Assembly (NCBI GenBank): GCA_016125265.1
Contig: WGMC01000002.1
Coordinates: 62,001-126,000, forward strand
Source of the DNA: Planctomycetaceae bacterium
GTDB lineage: Bacteria; Planctomycetota; UBA1135; GCA-002686595
Reading direction: 5' to 3'
Length of the DNA: 64,000 bases
Under the pieces are notes generated by a model. That model had not been told where the DNA came from. It ran no database searches and saw only the letters and a program-made list of their open reading frames with translations. This document shows, in pieces, positions 22,905-29,731 of this stretch (position 1 is the stretch's first letter; each line of letters starts with the position of its first letter). The translations under genes and the position numbers were made by a program.

Positions 22905-22984
22905 GAGGCTGGGAAAGAATCGGCACGGCCCAAGTCGATGGCCTCTCAGGTGCCGTTTGGCCCATCGCCTGACGGCGCTGGAGC
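22901..22984 (+). repeat. 84-bp palindromic repeat, copy 1 (supplies the htrA stop)
   Basis: The element begins CTGAGAGGCTGGGAAAGAAT and ends CTGACGGCGCTGGAGC. Arms CTGAGAGG (22901-22908) and CCTCTCAG (22942-22949) are perfectly complementary around a 33-base loop. Bases 2-4 of the element are the TGA stop of the HtrA gene. A nearly identical copy follows at 23032, and a diverged inverted copy of the same length lies at 47568-47651. Confidence 0.9.
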
Positions 22985-22990
22985 CCGTTC

Positions 22991-23028
22991 GAGGGCAAAA
23001 ATCGGCCAAGGCCCCGATTTTTTCCCTC
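22991..23028. terminator. Bidirectional terminator-like hairpin between repeat copies
   Basis: GAGGGCAAAAATCGG (22991-23005) pairs with CCGATTTTTTCCCTC (23014-23028) with one mismatch and an eight-base loop. A-rich and T-rich runs flank the GC core on both sides, as expected for a rho-independent terminator working in both directions. It lies between HtrA (plus) and the membrane glycosyltransferase gene (minus), which converge here. Confidence 0.65.
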
Positions 23029-23031
23029 TCT

Positions 23032-23115
23032 CTGAGAGGCTGGGAAAGAATCGGCACAGCCCAAGTCGATGGCCTCATCGGTGCCGTTTGGCCCATCGCC
23101 TGACGGCGCTGGAGC
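23032..23115 (+). repeat. 84-bp palindromic repeat, copy 2
   Basis: Same length and orientation as copy 1, with start-to-start distance 131 bases. It differs at GGCACA versus GGCACG and in the second arm (CCTCATCG instead of CCTCTCAG), so its outer hairpin is partly broken. The distal half including GGCCCATCGCCTGACGGCG is identical to copy 1. It is not at a gene end; the next gene stops at 23154 on the opposite strand. Confidence 0.9.
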
Positions 23116-23153
23116 GGCGAACACTCGAAGCCGACCTCGACCCCAACGATCGT

Positions 23154-24986
23154 TCAGCCGCCGCGCAGAAAGCGCACGAGGTCCGGCTCGAGGTGCAACT
23201 CGAGCGGCCCGAGCCGCACCAGGGTCTCCCCCGCGGCATCGACGAGTCGCAGTTCCACCAGCGCACCGTCCGCGCCGAACTCGACCGCGTGCAACAGCGC
23301 CGCGCCGAGCGGCCGCAGGAGGTCCGCGAGCGCGGCGCCCTCCGCCGCCACCAACTGCTCGAGCAGTGCCGGGTCGAGGGGCGCCACGGCGTAGCCCTGG
23401 TCGGTGGCGAGCAGCACCTCCGCGCCGGCGGCGACCTGGGCGAGCTGCAGCGCGTCCTGCAGCGCCGGCGTGCCTTCGCCGAGGCCGAGCCTCGGCCCGC
23501 GCGCTGCGGCGCCGGAGACGTCGGCGGCCGCCAGGGAGAGCCGCTGCCCCGAAACCTGACCCGCGAACTGCCCCGCGACAACGAGCGGCACCTTCGACAC
23601 CCGGACAGCCGTCGCCGCCGGGTCCAACACCGCGCCGATCGCCGCGCCGTACCACTCCCGCTCCGGCACACCCGCGAACATCGGCCGCCAGGGCCACAGG
23701 GCCCGGGCCGTGCCGGCGAACGGCGCGCGCAGGCGTTCCGCGGCGCCGAAGTGCAACACGTAGGCTCGGCCGTCCGCGTCGAGCCGCGGCGGCGCCGCGA
23801 ACAGGAGGGGCCCACCGTCGGGCGTGTGCTCCGCCGCGTCCTTCCGTACGTCGGCGAGCAACTGCTCGGCCCGGTCCCCCGCCGCGGCCCACGTGGCGAG
23901 GTCGCGGCGCGCGAACTCGGCGCGCGCGACGAGCCCCGCGCCAACGAGCGCCACGAGCAGCCACTTTGCCGCAGACGGTGCGGCTCGCGCACCCGTGGCG
24001 CGCGACAGGGCCCACGCCGCGCCGACACCGACGAGGGCATCGGGCACGAGGAGGGTGCGCAGGTGCTCGGGCGGGATCTCGCCCCCCGTCACCAGGTGCG
24101 CGAGCAGGAACGTCGCCACCAACGCTGCGGCGAGGCCCGCCAGGAGGGCCCCGCTCCCCACCCCGCGACGGACGGCGATCGCGACACCCGCGGCGAGGAG
24201 AACGGGACCGGACGCCCATCCGACGCCACGGGCGAGGGCCACCGGCGCGCCGCGCAGCACCTCCGCGACGTCGGGGCCGGGCCCGGGGTACCCGCCGATC
24301 CACGTCCCGAGGAGCAGCGGCCGCAGACCGATGGTTAGCGCAACCGCCGCCGCGAGGGGCGCCGCCCGGACGACGGCGACCCGGACGCCATCGCCACGGG
24401 CCAACCCCAGCAACAGGGCCGCCGGTGCGACGACCCAGCCCATCTCCTTCGTCGCGATCGCCAGGACCGCCAGCAGCACGGCCGCACCGGATCGCGCTCG
24501 GAACGCGGCCCACAGCGCGCCGAGCACCAGGGGCAAGCAGAGCGCATCCACCCGACCCGCGGGCCAGCCGGTCGTGCCCCCCTGGTGGGGAAAACTCGCG
24601 ACCCAGAGGCCGGCCAGGGCCATGGCCCAGGGCCGCGCGCCGAGGGCCCCAACGAGGCCGGCCGCCGCAAGGGCTGCCAGGGCGTGGGCGAGGGCGTTGA
24701 AGAGCCGCAGCGGCGCGGGCGCGACGCCGGTCCACACCTCCTGCACGTCGAAACTCAGGGTCGTCAGGGGTCGCCAGAAGCGGATCGACGACAGGCCGTA
24801 CTGGGGTCCGAGGGCATCGGCCAGGGGCGGCTGCCGGTGCACCCACGCCAGGATCGCGCCGTCGTCCGAGATGAGCCCGCTGCCCACGTGGGGCAACGCC
24901 AGGGCGAGCGCCAGGAGGGGCCCCGCGAGGACGGCCAACCGGCCCCACCGGACCGCGTTCCGCGCCTCTGGTTCGTCGTTCCTCAC
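23154..24986 (-). CDS. Polytopic membrane glycosyltransferase, GT-C / TMTC-like
   Basis: A 610-residue protein with about ten hydrophobic segments and a soluble C-terminal third (from about residue 380). The first extracytoplasmic loop carries an acidic pair, D41-D42 in SDDGAILAW. H134 followed by GRVD (144-147) and ATKEMGW (K180-E181) recall the HPxHxExV...GRxDxL and KExG motifs of TMTC-type O-mannosyltransferases, which are GT-C enzymes using lipid-linked sugars. The start is GTG. It is isolated, convergent with HtrA and divergent from the carbamoyltransferase locus. The specific substrate is unknown; the family call rests on short motifs. Confidence 0.6.
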   Translation of the reverse strand: MRNDEPEARNAVRWGRLAVLAGPLLALALALPHVGSGLISDDGAILAWVHRQPPLADALGPQYGLSSIRFWRPLTTLSFDVQEVWTGVAPAPLRLFNALAHALAALAAAGLVGALGARPWAMALAGLWVASFPHQGGTTGWPAGRVDALCLPLVLGALWAAFRARSGAAVLLAVLAIATKEMGWVVAPAALLLGLARGDGVRVAVVRAAPLAAAVALTIGLRPLLLGTWIGGYPGPGPDVAEVLRGAPVALARGVGWASGPVLLAAGVAIAVRRGVGSGALLAGLAAALVATFLLAHLVTGGEIPPEHLRTLLVPDALVGVGAAWALSRATGARAAPSAAKWLLVALVGAGLVARAEFARRDLATWAAAGDRAEQLLADVRKDAAEHTPDGGPLLFAAPPRLDADGRAYVLHFGAAERLRAPFAGTARALWPWRPMFAGVPEREWYGAAIGAVLDPAATAVRVSKVPLVVAGQFAGQVSGQRLSLAAADVSGAAARGPRLGLGEGTPALQDALQLAQVAAGAEVLLATDQGYAVAPLDPALLEQLVAAEGAALADLLRPLGAALLHAVEFGADGALVELRLVDAAGETLVRLGPLELHLEPDLVRFLRGG

Positions 24987-25338
24987 GGCGCCGGGAGCCT
25001 ACCCCGCTGCCGCCCCCGCGCCACGCTCCCTGGGTGCGCACGCCCCTCGGAACGGGACACCGGAGGGACCGGCCGCCCGCGAAAAGGGCGCCGGAGCCGA
25101 GAAGCGCTGCCCGAAGTCCCGCCGCGGCCCGTGGGCGCTCGTATACTTTTGGCGCCCATCTGGGTCGAGTCGATACCTCCGCGGCCCGAGTGGCCACAGG
25201 GGGAGCTGCTCCGTTCCCCTTGCTCTCGGTCCCTGGACCTCGAGTCCCGAGCCCATCCCAGACATCCCACCCCCCCCGCCCGCCGCGCCGCCTCTCTCCC
25301 GAGTCCGCGGCGTTCCCCTCCGGCCGTCCACGCCCCCC
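24987..25338. other. Intergenic region before the carbamoyltransferase locus
   Basis: These 352 bases separate two divergent genes and hold no convincing coding sequence. The main signal is TATACTTTTGGCGCCC at 25142-25157, a good minus-10-like hexamer in an otherwise GC-rich stretch, which would leave a leader of about 185 bases. The downstream part is C-rich (runs of C at 25270-25280 and 25333-25338). Confidence 0.5.
25142..25147 (+). promoter_or_regulatory. Candidate promoter -10 (TATACT) for the carbamoyltransferase locus
   Basis: TATACT matches the sigma70 -10 consensus at five of six bases. No good -35 is seen at 17-base spacing. The following bases TTTGGCGCCC resemble those after a TATCCT box at 56844, suggesting a shared promoter type. 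Confidence 0.35.
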
Positions 25339-25548
25339 ATGAAGGCCTTCGTCGAGTTCAGCGAGCGTTTCGGAAGCATGCTTTCGAGGGCGTTCCTCAC
25401 CGTTCTGTACTACTTGGTGCTGGGACCGTTCGCGCTGCTCTACCAACTGTTCGCCGACCCGTTGCACCTGAAGCGCCGCCCCTCGGGCAACTGGTCCACC
25501 TGGGAAAATCGAAACCTCGACCTGGCCGCCGCGCGCAAACAGGACTGA
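25339..25548 (+). CDS. Small membrane protein resembling the C-terminal half of SxtJ
   Basis: A 69-residue protein: an N-terminal amphipathic stretch, one hydrophobic segment (FLTVLYYLVLGPFALLYQLF, about residues 19-38), then DPLHLKRRPSGNWSTW and a polar tail. The 'LVLxPxxLLxxLFxDPLxLKR...W' layout is what I recall from the end of SxtJ-type membrane proteins that accompany carbamoyltransferases. It starts at ATG 25339 and ends 12 bases before the carbamoyltransferase start, so the two are probably cotranscribed. It may be a membrane partner of that enzyme; that role is inferred. Confidence 0.65.
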   Translation: MKAFVEFSERFGSMLSRAFLTVLYYLVLGPFALLYQLFADPLHLKRRPSGNWSTWENRNLDLAAARKQD

Positions 25549-25560
25549 TCCACACATCCG

Positions 25561-27351
25561 ATGAACATCCTCGGACTCAGCTTCTACTACCACGACTCCG
25601 CCGCGGCTCTCGTGCAGGACGGGCGCCTCGTCGCCGCGGCCGAAGAGGAGCGCTTCAGCCGCCTGAAGCACGACTCGGGCTTCCCGAAACTCGCCATCGA
25701 CTTCTGCTTGAAGATGGGCGGCATCACGCTGCACGACGTCGACTACGTCGTCTTCTACGAGAAGCCGTTCGTGAAGTTCGAGCGCATGCTGCTGACCGCG
25801 ATGGCGACGTTCCCGCGCTCGGCGGCCGTGTTCCGCGAGTCGATGCAGCGCTGGGTCTCCGACAAACTGTGGATCAAGTCGATGATGAGCGACGCCCTGG
25901 GACTGCCCACGGCCAAGTTCCTCTTCGCCGACCACCACATGTCGCACGCGGCGTCGAGCTTCTTCACGTCGCCGTTCGAGGAGTCCGCGATCCTGACCGT
26001 GGACGGCGCCGGCGAGTGGAGCACGGCCACCTACGGCATGGGCCGCGGCAACAAGATCGAGATCCTGAAGGAGATGCGCTTCCCCCACTCGTTGGGGCTG
26101 CTCTACAGCGCGTTCACCGCCTACTGCGGATTCGAGATCAACGAGGGCGAATACAAGCTGATGGGCATGCACCCCTACGGCAAGCCCCAGTACGTCGACA
26201 AGATCTACGAGATCCTGCACGTGGCCGAAGACGGCAGTCTGTGGCACGACATGAAGTACTTCGAGTACCACTTCAGTCGCGACAGCACGCTGGCGGAGGC
26301 GTTCGGCAAGCACTTCGGCCGCCCGCCGCGGGACCCCAAGAACAGCGACAAGACGCTCGATCCGTACTACTGCGACATGGCGGCCAGCATCCAGGTCGTC
26401 ACCGAGCAGATCCTGATGAAGATGGTGCGCCACCTGCACAAGGTGACGGGCGCCAAGAACCTCTGCCTCGCGGGCGGTGTGGCGCTCAACTCCGTCGCCA
26501 ACTTCAAGCTGCTCCGCGACGGGCCCTTTGAGAACGTCTACGTGCACCCGGCGCCCGGGGACGACGGCGGTTCGGTCGGCGCGGCGTATTGGGCCTACAA
26601 CCACCTGCTCGACCAGCCGCGCGGACCGGCCCTGGACCACGCGTACCTCGGGTCCGAGTACACGGACGCCGAGATCCAGGCCTTCCTCGACAAGAACCAG
26701 ATCGCCTACAAGCACTACCAGAACGACGAGGAGTTTTTCGAGTTCGCCGCCCAGTCGCTCGTCGACGGCGCCGTGTGCGGCTGGTACCGCGGGCGCTTCG
26801 AGTGGGGCCCGCGGGCCCTCGGCGCGCGCTCGATCATCGCGGACCCGCGCAAGGCCGAGATGAAGGAGAAGCTCAACGCGACGATCAAGTTCCGCGAGGC
26901 GTTCCGCCCCTTCGCGCCGTCGGTGCTCGAGGAGCGCGCCAACGAGTTCTTCGAGATCCCCGAGGCGGAAAAGCACTTCCCGGCTCGCTTCATGCTGTAC
27001 GTGACGCCGGTGCGCAAGGAAAAGCGCGCGGTGTTGCCCGCGATCACCCACGAGGACGGCTCCGGCCGTCTGCAGACTGTGTTCAAGGACACGAACCCCG
27101 CCTACCACCGCCTCATCGAGCGTTTTGGCGAGCTGACCGGCGTGCCCGTGATCATGAACACGTCCTTCAACCTGAAGGGCGAGCCGATCGTCGAGCACCC
27201 CAGCCACGCGTTCAACACGTTCAGCCTGTCGGGCATGGACTACCTGTTCCTCAACAACTTCGTCATCGCCAAGGAGGCGAAGAAGAAGATCGCCGAGACG
27301 ACCTTCGTGCTCCGCCACGAGGGCGACTCCGTCACCGAGATGGTGAGCTGA
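25561..27351 (+). CDS. NodU/CmcH-family O-carbamoyltransferase
   Basis: A 596-residue enzyme that transfers a carbamoyl group from carbamoyl phosphate to a hydroxyl, in known members on sugars, antibiotics or toxins. SFYYHDSAAAL (residues 7-17), the metal-binding DHHMSHAAS (124-132), DGAGEW (148-153) and LAGGVALNSVANFKL belong to the TsaD-like ATPase half. EWGPRALGARSIIADPR and MNTSFNLKGEPIV belong to the C-terminal carbamoyltransferase half. It is flanked by small membrane proteins and an SGNH hydrolase. Its target is probably a glycan or lipid-linked sugar of the neighbouring polysaccharide cluster, but this is inference. Confidence 0.92.
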   Translation: MNILGLSFYYHDSAAALVQDGRLVAAAEEERFSRLKHDSGFPKLAIDFCLKMGGITLHDVDYVVFYEKPFVKFERMLLTAMATFPRSAAVFRESMQRWVSDKLWIKSMMSDALGLPTAKFLFADHHMSHAASSFFTSPFEESAILTVDGAGEWSTATYGMGRGNKIEILKEMRFPHSLGLLYSAFTAYCGFEINEGEYKLMGMHPYGKPQYVDKIYEILHVAEDGSLWHDMKYFEYHFSRDSTLAEAFGKHFGRPPRDPKNSDKTLDPYYCDMAASIQVVTEQILMKMVRHLHKVTGAKNLCLAGGVALNSVANFKLLRDGPFENVYVHPAPGDDGGSVGAAYWAYNHLLDQPRGPALDHAYLGSEYTDAEIQAFLDKNQIAYKHYQNDEEFFEFAAQSLVDGAVCGWYRGRFEWGPRALGARSIIADPRKAEMKEKLNATIKFREAFRPFAPSVLEERANEFFEIPEAEKHFPARFMLYVTPVRKEKRAVLPAITHEDGSGRLQTVFKDTNPAYHRLIERFGELTGVPVIMNTSFNLKGEPIVEHPSHAFNTFSLSGMDYLFLNNFVIAKEAKKKIAETTFVLRHEGDSVTEMVS

Positions 27352-27419
27352 GCTCCCCGGACGAGCTGCGCCAACCTCACAGCCCCCCCACGCCCCCCCC
27401 CGATCCGACGATCGATCCG

Positions 27420-28985
27420 ATGCGCGCCATCAACGTCCTGCTCTCCATCCTGGTGAGCCTCTTGATCCTCGCTGCCCTCATGGAGGGTGGACTCCGCCTG
27501 ATCGGCAAGGGCCCGGCGCCCTCGCCGCTCCAGCCCCACCCGGAGTTGGGTTGGGCGAAGAAGCCCAACTTCTCCATGTCGAAGAGCGCCAAGGAGTTCC
27601 GCGCGAGTTTCGAACTGAACGCCGAGGGCCTGCGCGACGATCCGCTCGGTCCCAAGGCCCCGGACGAGTTCCGCGTAATCGCCCTCGGCGATTCGTTCAC
27701 CTACGGATTCACGGTGGACCGCGACCAGTTGTTCGTCGACCTGCTCGAGCAGTACTGGCGCAGCGAGGGACGCAACGTCCAGGTGATCAACGCGGGCACG
27801 GAGGCGTGGGACACGGCCCAGGCCGTGCGGTGGCTGGAACTCGAAGGCAAGAAGTACGAGCCCGACCTCGTGCTCCTCTTCCCCTACGAAAACGACCTCT
27901 ACTGGAACTCGCGCACGGCGTACTTGACCGCCGACGGACCGGCCGACAAACCGCGCTACGCGGAGGACGGCTCGCTCGAGGCTCGGTCGCTGGCGCAGTT
28001 CCCCAAGAAGCCGTGGACGGCGGGCTTCGCCATCACCAAGTGGATGGCCCGCCCGCAGCGCCGAGTCGGCTACCCAGTGCCCGGGGCCACATTCCCGATC
28101 GACCCCGAGTTGCTGCCGTTGCTGCACGACACACCCCAGGAGGTGGAAGCGGCGGTGGAAGCGCACACGTTGGGCGCTCTGCGTGCACTGAAGCGCGCGG
28201 CTTCGGCGCTCGGTGCGGAAGTGGCCGTCGCGCCGATCCCTTCGGCGGTGGCCTACAGCGACTCGTGGCGCAAGAAGTACTCCACTGGCCCGCGAGCGCG
28301 GTTGCCGGGCCTCAGCACGGAGGCCTGGTCGCCCGACAAGCCCGTGGAGACGTTCCTGCGCTTGGCGCAAGCCGAGGGCTTGCCGACCGTGGACGCCCGC
28401 GGCGCGCTGCGCAAGGCGACCGATGCGGGCGATGCGCTCTACTACCGGGAAGACTGGCACTTCAACGAGAACGGCAACCGGGTGTTCGCGAAGCACCTGC
28501 ACGACTCGCTCGAGGGTGTGGTGGCGCTGCCCGCGAAGCGCGCGGAAGGTGCCCTGCCGCCCGCGCACGGCGAAGCCGGCGGTGTGCCCTTCGCGGCGAA
28601 GCTCTACCTCGGGCTACTGGCCGGACTGACTGGCCTCTACTGGATCACGTACCCGAAGGAGAACCGCCTCCTGGCGCCGCTCAAGATCGGGCTGCTCCTC
28701 GGCGCGGTCTTCGGCATCTTCCTCGGCATCCTGTACCTGCGCGAGTTGCTTCCGCCCGCGGTGTCGCGCTGGTTGGTGCCCGGCTTCGTGGCGCTCATCC
28801 TGGGCTTCGTGGCCTTCAAACTGGGCCGCAAGGTCACGACGATCACCGAGTTGCTGAGCGCCTTCATCCGCCGCGGCCACTGGTACCTGATGCCCCTCGT
28901 CGTCGTGCTGGTCACCATCGGCAGCCTGCTGGTGGTTGCCGCCAGCTCGCCGTTCGTGGCCCCTTTCATCTACACCCTCTTCTAA
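27420..28985 (+). CDS. SGNH hydrolase fused to a membrane module and a DUF5989-like tail
   Basis: A 521-residue protein. An N-terminal membrane anchor (residues 4-24) precedes an SGNH/GDSL domain with GDSFTYGF (S92) and a C-terminal D345-W-H347 catalytic pair followed by NENGNRV. From about residue 380 come three membrane segments including KENRLLAPLKIGLLLGAVF and a basic LGRKVTTITELL. The last 40 residues (HWYLMPLVV... ending VAPFIYTLF) match DUF5989 micro-proteins. In related loci these are, as I recall, separate genes beside the carbamoyltransferase, so this looks like a fusion of three parts. The ATG is 68 bases after the carbamoyltransferase stop. Possible acyl or acetyl transfer/hydrolysis at the membrane. 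Confidence 0.8.
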   Translation: MRAINVLLSILVSLLILAALMEGGLRLIGKGPAPSPLQPHPELGWAKKPNFSMSKSAKEFRASFELNAEGLRDDPLGPKAPDEFRVIALGDSFTYGFTVDRDQLFVDLLEQYWRSEGRNVQVINAGTEAWDTAQAVRWLELEGKKYEPDLVLLFPYENDLYWNSRTAYLTADGPADKPRYAEDGSLEARSLAQFPKKPWTAGFAITKWMARPQRRVGYPVPGATFPIDPELLPLLHDTPQEVEAAVEAHTLGALRALKRAASALGAEVAVAPIPSAVAYSDSWRKKYSTGPRARLPGLSTEAWSPDKPVETFLRLAQAEGLPTVDARGALRKATDAGDALYYREDWHFNENGNRVFAKHLHDSLEGVVALPAKRAEGALPPAHGEAGGVPFAAKLYLGLLAGLTGLYWITYPKENRLLAPLKIGLLLGAVFGIFLGILYLRELLPPAVSRWLVPGFVALILGFVAFKLGRKVTTITELLSAFIRRGHWYLMPLVVVLVTIGSLLVVAASSPFVAPFIYTLF

Positions 28986-29001
28986 AGTCGAGCGCTCAAC
29001 C

Positions 29002-29130
29002 GTGACCCGCTTCCTGCGCGAACACTGGCTCTGGATCGCAGCCCCCTGGCTGCTGTTCGGCCTGGCCGCGCTGGTCGCGAGTTTCTTGGGGCAAGAGGGC
29101 GATGCCCCCTTCGCTTACTCCCTGGGTTGA
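29002..29130 (+). CDS. DUF5989-like micro-protein 1
   Basis: A 42-residue protein from a GTG start at 29002. It has a short basic/aromatic N terminus (TRFLREHWLWI), one membrane segment (APWLLFGLAALVASFL), an acidic turn and the tail DAPFAYSLG. This layout repeats the end of the upstream fusion protein (HWYLMP..., ...APFIYTLF). Only 16 bases separate it from that gene. Function unknown; probably a membrane partner of the carbamoyltransferase system. Confidence 0.6.
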   Translation: MTRFLREHWLWIAAPWLLFGLAALVASFLGQEGDAPFAYSLG

Positions 29131-29159
29131 TCCACCGCCTCACCAACGCGAGTACGGCC

Positions 29160-29297
29160 ATGAAATCGTTCTTCAAGGAGAACCTGCCCTACATCCTGGT
29201 CCCGTTCCTTCTGGTTCTGGCGATCGCACTGGGCGGGTACGTGTACTTCACCTACTTCGACGACGGCGGCACGTCGCCGTTCGTCTACACGTTCTGA
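29160..29297 (+). CDS. DUF5989-like micro-protein 2
   Basis: A 45-residue protein with ATG at 29160, 29 bases after micro-protein 1. It begins MKSFFKENLPYI, has one membrane segment (LVPFLLVLAIALGGYVYF), an acidic turn (YFDDGGT) and ends SPFVYTF. It shares the N-terminal basic/aromatic patch, the proline at the membrane entry and the PFxYT ending with micro-protein 1 and with the fusion tail. The three related sequences in a row suggest duplication with divergence. Function unknown. Confidence 0.65.
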   Translation: MKSFFKENLPYILVPFLLVLAIALGGYVYFTYFDDGGTSPFVYTF

Positions 29298-29382
29298 CCG
29301 TCGGGCCTTCGCCAGACGGCCCAGGACTCCTTCTCTCTCCTCCGCCGCTTCGCGCCAGAGGCGAGCACCCCCGACATGGGCC

Positions 29383-29679
29383 GGGCCTTCAGCCCGGGCC
29401 GCTTCTGCCGCAATACCTGGGGCGTTGCCCCAGGCTACGATCGGGCGGGGCGTTGCCCCTTCCGCAAGCCGCGCCCGCTCGCACACGTCGACACTGGCAC
29501 ACGTCGACACTGGCACACGTCGACACTCGCACGCGTCGACACTCGCTCGCGTACGCGTCGGCGCTCGCGTACACGCTGGCGCGCAGCGCGGGCCTTCTCG
29601 AGCGCCAACGGCGCGGCCGATAGTAGCCTGGGGCAACGCCCCAGGTCTGGCATCACAGGGATGCAAGGGCTGAAGGCCC
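29383..29679. repeat. Inverted-repeat element with two CCTGGGGC...GCCCCAGG palindromes
   Basis: Outer ends GGGCCTTCAGCCC (29383-29395) and GGGCTGAAGGCCC (29667-29679) are exact reverse complements. Inside, CCTGGGGCGTTGCCCCAGG (29416-29434) and its reverse complement CCTGGGGCAACGCCCCAGG (29627-29645) form a second inverted pair, each also nearly self-complementary. Such 'TWGVAPG'-translating repeats recur, from memory, in planctomycete and verrucomicrobial genomes. No transposase is linked. Confidence 0.75.
29481..29544 (+). repeat. 16-bp tandem repeat, four units plus decayed units
   Basis: The unit GCACACGTCGACACTG occurs at 29481 and 29497 exactly, at 29513 with one change, and at 29529 with two. 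Less regular copies continue to about 29580. It forms the interior of the inverted-repeat element. There are no spacers, so it is not a CRISPR array. Confidence 0.85.
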
Positions 29680-29731
29680 GCCCCATCGCCGGGTCCTTCA
29701 GGCCAGAGTGGCGCTCGCGCGTCTCACTTCG

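Larger units (their letters stand above)
29298..29731. other. Intergenic repeat island without a gene
   Basis: These 434 bases separate the micro-protein operon from the deacetylase gene, which runs toward it. They are filled by an inverted-repeat element (29383-29679) with a tandem repeat inside. All reading frames across it are Arg/Thr/His-rich and repetitive, so no gene is called. Confidence 0.75.

Noticed and set aside
22867-27318. A 1483-codon minus-strand open frame including the repeat copies
   Set aside because: Opposes the carbamoyltransferase and contains the repeats; no recognisable domain.
29481-29544. Possible CRISPR array
   Set aside because: Units of 16 bp are directly adjacent without spacers, and no cas gene is nearby.
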